From Hippopus hippopus (taxonomy: Eukaryota; Mollusca; Bivalvia; Cardiida; Cardiidae): 64,000 nt of DNA. Both the position numbers and the translations under genes were made by a program. The stretch is taken from contig OX328108.1 of assembly GCA_946811185.2 (NCBI GenBank), positions 10,126,412 through 10,190,411 of the forward strand. The letters are read 5' to 3'. Below are positions 34,955 through 44,521 of this stretch, piece by piece. Numbering within the stretch: the stretch's first letter is position 1; the number at the start of each line of letters is the position of its first letter. The notes below the pieces were generated by a model that was given only the letters and a program-made list of their open reading frames with translations, made no database searches and was not told the DNA's origin.

Positions 34955-36331
34955 GGTTTAAAATGGCAATTATTGGAATTTTCATCTGGCCTGAAATGTT
35001 TATGGAATTCATTTAAGGAATGAAGAGAATTTTATTTTTTTCATGGAGGTATGAAAAAAAAAACCCGAATCACACTGTATGAAACCGCGAAGAGCGGTTT
35101 CATACAGTGTGATTGGGTTTTTTTTTCATACCTCCATGAAAAAAATAAAATTCTCTTCATTCCTTATAATTCAATATTAGAGACAACCTACACCCACGGA
35201 AATAATTCAAACTGCATTCATTTTCTTTATTTTTAAATCTAACGTTGGAGTTTCTAAAGCCCCTTCCACTCATATTTGTATGGCGCAAGAATACAATAGG
35301 GAAGCAGTTTTCAGATCCCCAAAACTGAAAATTAACCAATAGAACGAAAGTAAATGAACACAGCAGTGTGTAGGACCCGCAAAAGTAACCTTCAGCAAAA
35401 GTAGTTCCGGCATAACGTGACTTTTTTTTCCATGGAGCTATGAAAAAATTTTTTCAGCCAATCAGAACTCGGCAATGTTCATGAAAACCACTGATATTAA
35501 ATTATTTATGAATGTAGTCGAAGCGGTGAGAGAGGAATGATTCTTGACGCACTGACATGATCCATCCTCGAAAATATGTTTTACCGAGCCAGGGTTCAAA
35601 CTCATGAAAAAAACAAAGCGACTCTATACGTCTTCACAGACGGTGTAGATCGAGATTTCACTGCACCGAATCTGCAGCCTGATCTTCATTCATGTTGTTG
35701 TCCGATAAAATGAGTTTTTTTTTTCCAACAAATGGTAGATTTTAAATGGAAATGTTTGAGTACTAACTATTTGGTGCAATGTTCGGTTAAATAATTATTA
35801 CATTATAGACACCCCAGAGGAATTTTGATTTATAAAAGCATCTTTTCAATCCTTGTCTGCAAATCAAATCGTTTTCTTACAGGAATCCCTGGAGAAATGG
35901 GCGAGGAGGGTGATCCCGGTGTTGACGGAGAAGCCGGAGTCCCAGGACCTGAGGGGCCCGAGGGACCTGAGGGTCCTCAAGGCTTGCCCGGTCTACCAGG
36001 CCCGAAAGGCGACAAAGGGCTTGTCGGTTTCCAAGGTGAAGTAGGACCATCAGGTGATCCGGGTCTGCCTGGCTTACAAGGATTTCCGGGAGTTCGGGGA
36101 CTTAAAGGAGAAGAGGGTGAACGTGGTCCGCCAGGATTGCCTGGAATCAACGGAACAACCGGAACAAAGGGACACCAGGGTTTACGGGGAACTCCCGGAC
36201 CACAAGGGGCCCCTGGAAGGGTTGTCAGGTACCAATACATGGTTGCCGCCCCGGCTTATTACTACCCCGCTCCAAGATACGTTGCAGCACCCCGAAGCAA
36301 ATATGCCCCAGCCCAACCCATGAAGGGTTAA
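26523..36331 (+). CDS. Short secreted collagen with coiled coil and furin site (gene 1)
   Basis: Spliced gene: join 26523-26617, 30554-30630, 33774-33836, 34358-34546, 35883-36331; 873 nt, 290 aa. Residues 1-17 form a hydrophobic signal peptide. Residues 19-58 are a coiled coil whose a/d positions (19, 23, 26, 30, 33, 37, 40, 44, 47, 51, 54, 58) alternate 4-3 without a break. RRKR at 60-63 is a furin-type site. Residues 73-255 are 61 Gly-X-Y triplets without interruption. A 35-residue tail has seven Tyr, Ala-Pro repeats and five basic but no acidic residues. There is no cysteine. The product should be an extracellular trimer in which the coiled coil registers the chains and is then cut off. 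Gene 2 downstream shares this plan. Use in shell, byssus or cuticle-like matrix is a guess. Another possibility is a membrane-anchored collagen whose residues 1-17 stay uncleaved. Confidence 0.88.
26686..27030 (+). mobile_element. Palindromic TIR element in intron 1 of gene 1, copy a
   Basis: Arms of about 75 bp include CATACCATTTAAAAGTATGG and its near-complement CCATACTTTTAAATGGTATG. The unit is about 340 bp with no coding capacity. A second copy, in the same orientation, lies at 29736-30080. Confidence 0.65.
27349..27470 (+). mobile_element. Hairpin MITE family D, partial
   Basis: Family D carries terminal GAGCCATGCTCTGTGAAAAG, GGGCTTAATGCAT, and a central CAGCCTGCGCAGTCCGCGCAGGCTG palindrome (positions 27412-27433 here). 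Only the left half is present. Confidence 0.65.
27777..27905 (+). mobile_element. SINE family S, 5'-truncated copy
   Basis: Keeps only the body (CATTGCAACAGGATTCATTC) and the 3' end (GATATAACTGAAATAATGTTG) seen complete at 28124-28410. Confidence 0.6.
27996..28115 (+). mobile_element. Hairpin MITE family A, left part
   Basis: Central hairpin GGAAAAGGCGAAAAGGCTGG and complement are intact. The right half is replaced by the SINE that starts near 28124. Confidence 0.65.
28124..28410 (+). mobile_element. SINE family S, full-length copy
   Basis: tRNA-like head with a TGTAGCACCGTCGGTAAC A-box region and a GGGTTTGAGCC B box, body with ATAGTCATTGCGACAGGATT and GTGGGAAAGCAGCCAGTGGC, end GATATAACTGAAATAATGTT. 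Other copies lie at 27777, 29339 and 56639. The parent tRNA is not identified. Confidence 0.65.
28414..28683 (+). mobile_element. Hairpin MITE family C, full-length
   Basis: Terminal inverted repeats ATATGGCCTGCAACACG-type, about 110 bp long. They continue through GCATTCGGACATTTGCGTAAAG, and each contains its own GCCTGCGCAGTCCGCGCAGGC palindrome. 270 bp, no coding capacity. It directly follows SINE 28124-28410. Confidence 0.75.
28808..28960 (+). mobile_element. Hairpin MITE family B, partial
   Basis: Left half is clear (TTAAGCGCGACCCAC, GACAGTGTAGATCAAGATCAG). The right half of the palindrome is eroded. A second fragment lies at 29140-29225. Confidence 0.55.
29339..29607 (+). mobile_element. 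SINE family S, full-length copy in intron 1
   Basis: Best-preserved tRNA head of the family (CCGGTAGCTCAGTTGGTAGC). B-box region weak (GGTCGCAGCCC). Frames at 29381 and 29398 are SINE by-products. Confidence 0.65.
29736..30080 (+). mobile_element. Palindromic TIR element in intron 1 of gene 1, copy b
   Basis: Same family as 26686-27030, with shared internal TGTACGGTCGGTCCAA. In this copy an inverted version of that block, TTGGACCGACGGTACAA, lies near 29967, so the palindrome is more complete. Confidence 0.65.
30415..30500 (+). repeat. GAGA/CAGA microsatellite
   Basis: Purine-rich AGAGAC and GAGAGA runs 54 bp before exon 2 of gene 1. The reverse-strand frame here is a by-product. Confidence 0.8.
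30554..30630 (+). CDS. Gene 1 exon 2: core of coiled coil
   Basis: Acceptor TGATTGCAG, donor GTAAGT. It carries W40-K-Q-K-L44 and Q48-N49, the stretch most like gene 2. The reading frame joins exons 1 and 3 without a stop. Ends in phase 1. Confidence 0.85.
31160..31366 (+). mobile_element. Hairpin MITE family A, intron 2 copy a
   Basis: Central hairpin at 31262-31318, flanked by AAATTGAAAACATTTGCGG on the left and TGGTAATGGATTAAG on the right; termini are eroded. Confidence 0.65.
31610..31846 (+). mobile_element. Hairpin MITE family A, intron 2 copy b
   Basis: Left end TTTAGCCTTTTACC, right end GTGGTAAAATGTTAA. The hairpin has several mismatches, so this is an old copy. Confidence 0.65.
31948..32060 (+). 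mobile_element. Hairpin MITE family B, intron 2
   Basis: ATTAACCCTTCC start and a good palindrome (ATCAGACTGCACATAATGTG and complement). A weaker copy follows at 32260-32345. Confidence 0.6.
32401..32618 (+). mobile_element. Hairpin MITE family A, intron 2 copy c
   Basis: Clear termini TTAACCCTTTACC (32401) and GGTAAAGAGTTAA (32618). Right half with TTTTGTCGTCTGG. Confidence 0.7.
32694..32757 (+). repeat. TTTA microsatellite in intron 2 of gene 1
   Basis: Imperfect TTTA run; the frame across it is low complexity. Confidence 0.85.
33010..33225 (+). mobile_element. Fold-back element in intron 2 of gene 1
   Basis: Inverted arms include GATAGGGCAC...CGTGTAACATCGCC and CGAGTAATCCGTAATCG on the left, with their near-complements on the right (CGATTACGGATTACC, GGCGATGTTACACG, GGGTGCCCTATC). 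No coding capacity. Confidence 0.6.
33265..33474 (+). mobile_element. Hairpin MITE family A, intron 2 copy d
   Basis: Eroded hairpin (GAGAAAATGCT...AGTATTATCTCC). Right terminus TAGTAAAGAGTTAAC. It is separated from copy e by about 20 bp. Confidence 0.6.
33496..33722 (+). mobile_element. Hairpin MITE family A, intron 2 copy e
   Basis: Perfect central hairpin (33597-33654) and a right terminus AAAAGGGTTAA only 51 bp before exon 3 of gene 1. Confidence 0.7.
33774..33836 (+). CDS. Gene 1 exon 3: furin site and first two Gly-X-Y triplets
   Basis: Acceptor TGTATTTTCAG, donor GTAAGT. It encodes [15 protein letters not shown], then GPPGTP. The closing intron splits a Gly codon (G|GG), as in gene 2. 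Confidence 0.85.
34358..34546 (+). CDS. Gene 1 exon 4: 21 Gly-X-Y triplets
   Basis: 189 nt, exactly 21 triplets. Acceptor TCCCTTGCAG, donor GTATGT. Both ends split a Gly codon in phase 1. Confidence 0.9.
34605..34803 (-). mobile_element. Hairpin MITE family B, intron 4
   Basis: Reverse orientation relative to 59548. Palindrome at 34715-34772 with CTGATCTTGATCTACACTGT, ending CCTAGCAGCC. A second palindrome of the family follows at 34840-34915. Confidence 0.65.
34923..34952 (+). repeat. AAT microsatellite
   Basis: About ten AAT units within intron 4. Confidence 0.9.
35014..35166 (+). repeat. Long near-perfect hairpin in intron 4
   Basis: Two arms of about 74 bp meet at a 5 nt loop (GAAGA) near 35089. 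The only differences I see are one A-run length difference and one extra G. The transcript of gene 1 would form a long double-stranded stem here. Confidence 0.85.
35636..35710 (+). mobile_element. Hairpin MITE family B fragment, intron 4
   Basis: Eroded palindrome with GTGTAGATCGAGATTTCACTG and CAGCCTGATCTTC. Confidence 0.45.
35883..36331 (+). CDS. Gene 1 exon 5: 38 Gly-X-Y triplets, basic Tyr/Ala/Pro tail, stop
   Basis: Acceptor [22 protein letters not shown] acidic cluster occurs early in the helix. The tail contains [19 protein letters not shown] stop at 36329-36331. AATAAA-type signals at 36857 and 36879 are the nearest I see, about 0.5 kb downstream (weak). Confidence 0.9.
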
Positions 36332-36468
36332 AGGAACACTCTCTGATTACGTCAAGATAAATGAAAAATTATTCTGCCGATGCCACAAATCTGTATAAAT
36401 ACTGCACTTTTAAAAAATTTCAGTCCCATATTTTTACTATGCTTTATACCTTGGCACATAAATTTTTT

Positions 36469-36697
36469 ACCCTATAACCAAACAATCTCCAGTTTTACAG
36501 ACACGAAAAAGAGGCTATTTGAAAATCTTGCGGGGAAAATGAGAAAATGCTGGTAACCAGCATTTTCTCATTTTACCACAATATTTTCTACCCTTTCAGG
36601 AACAAACTCAGCATATGAGGCCACATTTAATTTGTTTTCTGCAAATGCTTTGAATTTGCAACAGTCTTCGATTTTGTCTTATAGTAAAGAGTTAAAC
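36469..36697 (+). mobile_element. Hairpin MITE family A in 3' flank of gene 1
   Basis: Perfect core GAGAAAATGCTGGTAACC and complement. Right terminus TATAGTAAAGAGTTAAAC. It starts 138 bp after the stop codon and may be part of the 3' UTR. Confidence 0.7.
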
Positions 36698-37033
36698 TCA
36701 TTCGGAACGACTCAGTCAATTCTTCGAATCAGTTGCTCTAGAGTTGGCCGAGGTGTTCCGAATATTTCAAAACTCCGAGGAAAAACAAAAATAGTACAGA
36801 AGTCACCATTTATACTCATTTTTTTTTGTCTCAGTCTTCTTCTTTTATGGCCGATTAATAAAAGACTTTTACAATGTAAAATAAAGACAACGATATCATT
36901 AAAGGAATCTATGAACTACATAATCTTAAACTTATGTGTTCTCTTTCATGACTGATACTTGTAATGTACGCCCACCTGTTGCATTTCATCCTTTTCAAGG
37001 AAAAAAAAAAAGAGAAAAGCAGAATTAGACTCT

Positions 37034-37210
37034 TCCAAATTGAAAGCATCACCAGACGAAAAATTTGGCAATGATACAAATGAGCCTATGCTCTCTGATG
37101 AGCTCGAAAATATAATGGGAAAGGGAGAAAATGCTGGTTACCCCCCCCCCCCCCCACTTTCTCCCCTTCTTCAAGATCGTTAAAACTCAGGATTGTGAGG
37201 TAAAATGTTA
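37034..37210 (+). mobile_element. Hairpin MITE family A, loop replaced by poly-C
   Basis: Left half reads GGGAGAAAATGCTGGTTA, then 17 C residues replace the start of the right arm before ACTTTCTCCCC. Right end AGGTAAAATGTTAC. Confidence 0.6.
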
Positions 37211-37474
37211 CAACTCGACCCACTTACAATGGTCAAATGCTATGACAAATAGAGACAGTATCCATTATGTGCATTTCTTGAATCTGCCGCAATATTCCTT
37301 GGACTGGAACCATGATCCACAGCCGCCAGGAATTCTGAATATTATTGTAATTCTGAATTTCAAAACAACGATCAGTCTCGACCAAATAGATGACTATCTT
37401 CAAATTTTCAAATTAGAATTGAAGTTAAAAAGGTTGGTATAAATGACTTCCTGGTCCATACTCACCAATCCTTC

Positions 37475-37620
37475 CTAAGAACGTTCTTTGTCTTCCTATC
37501 CAAGATTTTCTAAATTTTAAAGTAACACAATTTCTGATTGCCTAAACCAAATGGTTAAGCCAATCAGAACTTGTGTTGCTTTCAAAATCTAGAAATAAAA
37601 CCAATAATGTTCTTAAGAAT
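37475..37620 (+). mobile_element. Short palindromic element
   Basis: Inverted arms AAAGTAACACAATTTCTGATTG and CAATCAGAACTTGTGTTGCTTT, with AAGAACG/TTCTTAAG-type outer parts. A related hairpin (CCAATCAGAAATTGCGTTAC) lies at about 58950-59040. Confidence 0.55.
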
Positions 37621-39275
37621 TGTTGGTGAATGAATAGCCTGATTCCTTTTTTCATTTGCTATACTTAAAGATGAATTATGTAGTATTTGAGGATTGAATA
37701 AGTGAAATGGGTATGCTGAAAGCGTATACTCCAAAATCAGCCTGCACATACTTGCAGCCTTATCCAGTCCTACACTCTTCGCCTTTCCTTTATTTTTACG
37801 CACGCGACTGAATCCAGATGAATGCATATTTATCTTTAATAAATCTTTGTAGTTTGAAATATTCAACAATATGAATTCGGCAGGATATACAGTATCCTTT
37901 ATGATCTCCATTAAGTATGGATTAGAATACATGGACTGTTTACGTACAATATTCACAATAAAATTCAATACCTCTGAAACAAAATATACATTTGACTATT
38001 TGAAGTGGCATTAAACCAGACTTTGACTTTTTTTCAGGAGAGAAAGTTGGTATTTTGCAAGGAAAAAAATATAAGGTTGTGACTTTAACCCTCAGTTTGG
38101 GTAAAACAAAGCGAAATAACAGCGGAAAAAAAAAAGCTAATAAAAATAAGCCCATCTTGCTTATGACTCGAGCCAACGACCCACGATACCGGGGTTTGGG
38201 ACACAACCATCTGTGCTATGAAACCAACTGATGGTTTAGTGTGTTTAAAACGTATTTGCCTATTGTTCTGCAATAATGGCTATACCGTTAATTAACGCAA
38301 TAGGAAATTTTACAAAAAAAAAAATCCTCGGTAATGCCTTGCGTTTTCTACCAGTATTTCTATGTATCTTCTTCATTTCAAAACCATATCTGCACGCATT
38401 AGCAGTTTTTGTCTAGATTTTCTAAAGATTAACTTGCACAGGGAAATCTGGTATTAAGTCCATATAATGTCTTAGGCCGAAAGCTTATTACAACACACAA
38501 ACAAAAAAAAAAACGCCACTAAAAGCATTGTCCAGAGTAATGAACAAGTACACAAAATGCCAATACAAACTATTTTAAGTTTAATTTCAAGATTTCAAAT
38601 TAAAGTCTTAGGCTGGTAAAAGAAACGTAATGCTTTTTTTTTTCCCGAACAGTGAAGATCAGGATCAGACTGCAAAAAAACATATCTACGCTGCCAGATA
38701 CGGTAAGATTATTAGTTTTTTTTTTTCGGCGAAATGAACTTTATGAGCTTTTAAATTGCAGTATACAGGTTTTCACCATTGGCTGGGGACTTCTTTTTCA
38801 CTGAATAAGCAATGTAGGTGTTTCAAAGATTCTTATCTAATACCAAAAATGTGTAATAAATTACACAAAAGCAAATATCTAGGAGGAAGGAAAATGTTTG
38901 ACAGTGGTGAGAACATTGTGGGAAAGAAACAATTACTCGTTGCAAGCTTTCAACTTAAGGGGCGTAAAGGTCGTGTTATGGCAGTGACGGGTCAAATCAC
39001 TACCCTTGTAACAAAATTACAAGAAATTACTTGACCGCTTACTCTGCTAAGCGCGACACAAAGAGCTTTATAACGATATTTCAAGACGTATCACAAAGAC
39101 AGCGCACTGATTCATGCCTTTCGTTGGTTTCACCAGAACTAGACTGGGCGGAGAGAAATTGGACACATAATCCACGTACATGTATATAAGAAGAGAAACC
39201 GATAGGAGACAGACAGAAGGACAAACAATTATGGAAGCTATTTACAGATAGGTAGATATTCAGACAAGTGGGAAA
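37621..39275. other. Intergenic DNA with degraded repeats
   Basis: No supported gene. A segment at about 38270-38460 resembles part of 44810-44950 (GCTATACCGTTA...AACG, ATTTCTATGTATCTTC), so it is probably a degraded copy of that element. A family B fragment lies near 38645-38700. The 128 aa minus-strand frame at 37582-37968 shows no domain. Confidence 0.45.
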
Positions 39276-39279
39276 TGAA

Positions 39280-39395
39280 CATGCAAGCAATACCGACAGA
39301 GAGAGACAGACAGAAAGACAGAGACACACAGAGAGAAAGGGAGAGACAGAGAGGGAGAGATAGATACAGAGAGACAGAGAAAGAGACAGAGACGG
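39280..39395 (+). repeat. GACAGA/GAGA microsatellite
   Basis: Purine-rich AGAGACAGA-type repeats; the reverse-strand frame is a by-product. Confidence 0.85.
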
Positions 39396-40689
39396 GCTAG
39401 GTTTCGCCGCATTTAATGTTAATCATCCTCGGTGACCCAGTTTCGATTCATTCAGTAATCGCCCCCTGGGTTATTTCGCTGGCGTTTCCTCGTTCTCATG
39501 AATTATTCATGAAGCATTTTGATTGGTGATCTCAGTTTTTCTTTGAGAAAATTTAAACTATTTTTATCTCAAATACGCCGTCATTTCTATTTTTTTTTTT
39601 TTTTTTTTACTTGTCGATGTCCAATCACATCATTCGTTGCAAATCAAGCTTAGCGATACTTTAAATATGGCGGCGCCCATCAACACCACAATCGAGAAGC
39701 GTTTAAAAGAGATTTTCGGCGTAACACCGAAGATTGTCAGTTAAAATCGTACACAAAGATCGATAGTGTCGCCCCTGTATTGCAGAATGGCATATCTCAC
39801 AGGAGACAAGCACGCCGACGGCCGACTTATTTGTTGACAACCTCGGGTTTTTCAAGGATTATTTTTAGTAACGGAAAAAATGAAATTATCCTCTCTACAA
39901 GAGAGTATCATTATGTTATCGATCTTTCGATTGGCTGTTAGGGTACTTCCCGACCATATGAATATTCATAAGAAACGACGATTTGCTAGTCAATTTTCCC
40001 AGGGCTGATGCATGGAGAGTAACGTAATGCTTCAAACAATGGTTCCGAGGATGATGCTTTAATGAGCAATATGTCTTTGTAACATACTGATTTTAAAGTA
40101 TTCTACAGCCAGACGAAGAAAAGTATCTACTTATGGTGGTGTGTTAAAAGGGAGGTTGAAAGGGAAAAATATTCTTTTTATTTCATGCTTCTAACCCCTT
40201 TTTTGTTGGGATTTCTATCAAAATTCAGCACAGTTGTTTTTAGTGATTCCCCGTGCAGTACCCCTTCTACATAACAACCTATTACAATATTACGTAAATC
40301 GCGAGAAATGTAGGGTAAATCACGAGTAAAATACGCCATATTTCCTTGACCTAGGTAACTAGTACGCGGGAACTACTGTTTCCGCCTTCACTTGAAGAGT
40401 TAGGAAATATGGAATCGGTACTTTTCACTGGTCGTAACCATAAAATATCAAACCATAATCCACCATTTTTTCTCGATAAACTACCAAAATAATAAGGGTT
40501 AGTTCTTATAAATATACCGATTTATTACGGCATAAAATGGTTGTTGGTTTCTTTACCTGATCACCGAGCGGTTACTCATAATATTCTATTTTGCGTAAAG
40601 AATATAATTATATGCCTGCGTGGGGCGCTTTAAATCGGAGCAGTTTTAGCATAAATTAGCACGAGGTCAATTTTCCAATTTTTAATTTT
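39396..40689. other. Intergenic DNA, nothing firmly recognised
   Basis: Contains a 25-codon frame from ATG 39667 (MAAPINTTIEKRLKEIFGV...) ending in TAA. It may be a fragment of a gene or element; nothing supports it further. CCTCGG-type blocks near 39427 and 40049 are partly inverted, so this may be an old element. Confidence 0.35.
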
Positions 40690-41830
40690 GATTCGTAATA
40701 ATTTGGTAATTCCATTCTCGAAAAGAAGGTCCCTACAAGGGGCCGACAGAATTGAGCAAAATAGAGAGAAACAGGAAGGAAATTTGAGTGGCAGACCACG
40801 CCTTGACCCTTCAGAGAGGGTTCAGTTGGCCACTAAGGAGGACAACTCTGGTAACTCAGGCGTAGGAACTAGCGACTGTTTTAACCCATTTCAATCATTG
40901 CTTGGAACGGGAGCAAGCGCGTCGACTTTCATGCCCGTTTGCGAGTTCAGCATTCCAGAATCTGCTCTGGTAGGCGCGGATGATGATCTTACAATGCACG
41001 TTTCAAAGGAAACAGTGAAAAAACATGAGCGGAGGAACAAGTAAATCTGTCAGTGTTGCCAAAAAAGGGGTTCTGAATCAACGCCCCTCTCAACCTTTAT
41101 TATTGGTGAGTCTGGTCAGCTTGAAATAAAGCCAAAAGCTGCCCGGTCAGTACAAACTATCCGGGAACGGACGGATGCATTTTCATTTTTTTCGGCCATC
41201 TATATATAAAAAAAAAATCTGAAAAAGCTGCCCAGCTGCTGCAGTACATGGCTCCAATTAGGGAGGCTGAGTCTCGGGCGCGAGGGTCGTTTACATAGCG
41301 ACAGTATGATGAAAACTTTTGAATGCCGCAGGCGGTGCGTCCCCAATCCTGGGCAAAGATCAATCCTGATTTATGGTTAAGGGCAATGACTTCACCAGCT
41401 TTGTCCCAGCCTGGATTACCCAATTTGAACAATCCCCTGACCCCATCAACCAAACCAAGAGTTAGACCTTGTTTTGTTTTTAACTCGCTTAGGGGCTGCA
41501 CTTTTAGGTAATGCAAGTATGACCATATGTGTTCTGCATGCAGAGGAGCCCATTCACAACCAAATGACCCTCCCTCTCTTGACCTTAATTTTCGAGCTAA
41601 AAAGGGCCACTTCACTCAACAAAATAGGCAGAACAGAAAATAATTTTCAACTGTCCGAAGCACCAGTCAGACTCGAGGCGATGATTCCATATTTACGGCT
41701 CTATCCAGACAAGCCTGCGGCAAAAACTTTGTATAATGGCTTTAAATTTTGGTTCTCTTTGCATTATGAGGGTCCCATTCAGTCGTACGATTAAAAAAAC
41801 TTAAAGTCAGCTTTGGACAATTGTAAAATA
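40690..41830 (+). pseudogene. DIRS-like retroelement, degenerate gag region
   Basis: Several frames, broken by stops and shifts, read in order like DIRS-type gag. They are DDDLTMHVSKETVKK, TIRERTDAFSFFSAIY, EKAAQLLQYMAPIREAESRA, SWAKINPDLWLRAMT, and a CCCH-type knuckle with CKYDHMCSACRGAH. They are followed by PVRLEAMIPYLRLYPDKPAA, the linker that leads into RT in this family. At least four stops or shifts are visible. The minus-strand 152 aa frame (41157-41615) is antisense to it. The family is assigned from motif memory, so a related tyrosine-recombinase retroelement is possible. Confidence 0.75.
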
Positions 41831-41840
41831 GTACAACAAA

Positions 41841-43228
41841 CAAGAGGGCCATGATTGCCCTGAAAGCGCTCACCTGAGCCTTTTGACCAAACATGACCCA
41901 TTTTCAATCTCTTTTGAGATATGATGACAAACATTCTTACAACATTTTATAAGTATTGGACTGAGAATTTGGCCTCTAGTTCGTACACAAGCTTTTCTAG
42001 AATTTATCTCTTTGACCTAATTTTTAGCCCAACATAGCCCAATTCCCATTGTAGATATTATCAAAATAAGAATATGACCACCTGTCATGACTATATGACA
42101 AAAATGTTGCCTCTAAAATGTACACAAGGTTTTTCCCAGATTTGTCACGGCGACCTAGTTTTTTACCCAAGATGACCCCTTTTCAATTTCATCCTATTGA
42201 TCATTAAGAAAACCATTCTGACTTATAAATATTCATTAATTTTGGACAGAAATGTTGACTCTAGAGTGACACAAGCTATTTGAATGATTTGACCTGGTGT
42301 CCTAGTTTTTGACCCAATGTGACCGAATTTCAAACTCGTTCAGGGTATCATCAAGACAAACATTCTGAACAACTTTCATGAACTTAAATTGTGGCCTCTA
42401 GAGTGGACAAAAGCTTTTTCTAAGAGTTGACCTAGTGACCTAGTTTTTCACCGTACCTGGCCCATTTTCAATCTCATCAAAGATGTCGTCAAGACAAACA
42501 TTCTGACCAACTCTCACGAGTATTGGACTGAAAATGTGGCTTCTAGGGCATACACAAGGTTTTTCAACGATTTGACTTAGTGACCTGGTTTTTGACTCGA
42601 TATGACCCATTTTCAGACTCGTCTAAGATGTCATCAAGACAAACATTCTGACAAACTTTTATGAGTATTTGACTGAAAATGTTGCCTCTAGAGGGTACAC
42701 AAAGTTTTTGTAAGACTTGACCTATTGACCTAGTTTTTTACCCAACCTAACCCATTTACAAACTCGTCCGAGACATCATCAAGACAAACATTCTGACCAG
42801 CTTTAAAGAGTATTGGACTGAAAATATGGTCTGTAGAACGTACGCAAGATTTTTCTAAGATATGACCTCGTGACCTAGTTTTTACCCAACCTGACCCATT
42901 TTCGACTCGTCCGAGATATCATCAAGACTAACATTCTGACCAACTTTCAAGAGTATTGAACTGAAAATGTGGCTTCTAGAGTGTACACAAGGTTTTTCTA
43001 AGATTTGACCTGGTGACCTAGTTTTTCCCCTGACATGACCCATTTTCGAACTCGTCCGAGATATCACCAACACAAACATTCTGACAATCTTTCAAGAGTT
43101 TTATACTGAAAATGTGGCCTCTAGAGCGCACACAAGGTAAAAGTTGACGACTCACGAAGGACGACGGACGACGGATACAGCACAGTCCCAAAAGCTCACC
43201 TTGAATACTTCGTGCACAGGTGTGCTAA
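41841..43228 (+). mobile_element. Complete pearl-like tandem-repeat element inserted in the DIRS remnant
   Basis: Starts CAAGAGGGCCATGATTGCCC with GCGCTCACCTGAGCC. About eight to nine degenerate repeats carry GACCTAGTTTTTGACC and ATCAAGACAAACATTCTGACC blocks. It ends GGACGACGGACGACGG, AAAAGCTCACCTTGAA, CACAGGTGTGCTAAAA. Both termini can form a short GCTCACC/GGTGAGC-type stem. It carries no protein. It splits the DIRS coding sequence between the codons for VQQ and KIQKE. Confidence 0.75.
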
Positions 43229-43660
43229 AAATTCAAAAAGAAAATGAAGCTGGGCGGGTTAAAGGCCCTTTCGAATTCCCACCTTTTGACAACTTTCGTG
43301 TTTCGCCGCTTGGCCTCGTCCTAAAGAGGAACCCAGTGAATTCGTCTGATACACCATCTTTTTGTCCCAAGGGGATTCTGTCAATAGCCACATTGATCAT
43401 GATTTATGCTCTGTACAATACATGAAATTTGATGCAGCAGTAAAAATGGTGCAACGCTTAGGTCAATGGGCATTGTTAGCAAAAGCAGACATCAAATCTG
43501 CTTTTCGTCTTCTTCCTTTTGCTAAAACTGACTTCAACTGGTTTTAAATTTTGGGGCACATTTATCTTTGTTAAAGCTTTACTATTTGGTTGTAGTATCT
43601 TCTGTGCCACGTTTGAAAAGTGGTTTCCCCAGAAATTGGACCCTGTTGGTTAGAAATGAG
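43229..43660 (+). pseudogene. DIRS-like retroelement, degenerate reverse transcriptase
   Basis: Continues the gag linker: KIQKENEAGRVKGPFEFPPF, SPLGLVLKRNP, then after frame shifts VQRLGQWALLAKADIKSAFR (the first RT Asp lies in KADIKSAF), LLPFAKTDF, and LFGCSIFCATFEKWF. Multiple frame changes and stops make it inactive. RNase H, methyltransferase and tyrosine recombinase parts are not seen downstream. Confidence 0.78.
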
Positions 43661-43984
43661 CCACTCGGCCAGTGATTGGATCCCTAAAGCTTGGCCACCT
43701 CTATGTGAGGAGGATAACATCCATGGAGGGAGAGGTGGATGGAAATTTATTTAGAAAGGGGAGTCATAGCCCAGTTCCTTTATCAAAACTTTACTGAATC
43801 CCAATGGGATTTTTTGCCACTACATGGCCCTGTTTCTGCCACGCTTTTATAAAGTTTCTAGTTATTAAAAGTTGTTTAATGTATATTTATGTTTTTTGAC
43901 CATTTGAGCAATCATGTAATAAGTATGATAAACTTGTGAAATAAGTATGTTTCTTACTCTACGCATGTAATTTGTCGTCATTAT

Positions 43985-44250
43985 ACTAGTGTCAGCCATG
44001 CCATGGCCAAGGGGATTTAATGCATCTCTCTGATACATTATACTAAGCAAGTCATCACATAATTATGGATCAATAAAATACATTTTGTCTAACAACCGCC
44101 TGAGAAATGAGGTAGATTGAACTTTTGATGTGCAATAAATTTACCAAAAGCAATAAATTCGTCCCAGGCGAGCCTGCAGGGGGCTACCAAGACTGACCTG
44201 TGTCGATACTTTATGCAGATTCATTAACTTTCTCTGCACAGATCACGGTT
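43985..44250 (-). mobile_element. Hairpin MITE family D, eroded inverted copy
   Basis: Shares GGATTTAATGCATC, CACATAATTATGGATC and a weak CAGGCGAGCCTG centre. It lies back to back with the clear copy at 44252-44521. Confidence 0.5.
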
Positions 44251-44251
44251 T

Positions 44252-44521
44252 ATATGAGCCATGCTCTGTGAAAAGGGGGCTTAATGCATTTGCGAAAAGT
44301 ATCGACCCAGGTCAGCCTGCGCAGTCCGCGCAGGCTGACCTGGGCCGAAACTTTTCGATATTGGTCAATTTTCTGTAAGTCAAAGGACCAGTCTACCTCA
44401 TGATCAAATTAGTTGTTCAAAAAGTGACTATTATGGATCCATAATTATGTGATGGCTTGGGCTGGTATCATGTATCACGGTGATGCATTAAGCCCCCTTT
44501 TGCCAGAGCACGGTTCATATG
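44252..44521 (+). mobile_element. Hairpin MITE family D, full-length
   Basis: About 38 bp terminal inverted repeats: ATGAGCCATGCTCTG and GGGGGCTTAATGCAT on the left, ATGCATTAAGCCCCC and CAGAGCACGGTTCAT on the right. Off-centre perfect palindrome CAGGTCAGCCTGCGCAG plus complement. Confidence 0.75.

Noticed and set aside
37582..37968. 128-codon minus-strand frame
   Set aside because: No domain, no similarity that I recognise, AT-rich composition typical of the surrounding non-coding DNA.
41157..41615. 152-codon minus-strand frame
   Set aside because: It is antisense to the DIRS gag remnant, whose motifs are clear on the plus strand.
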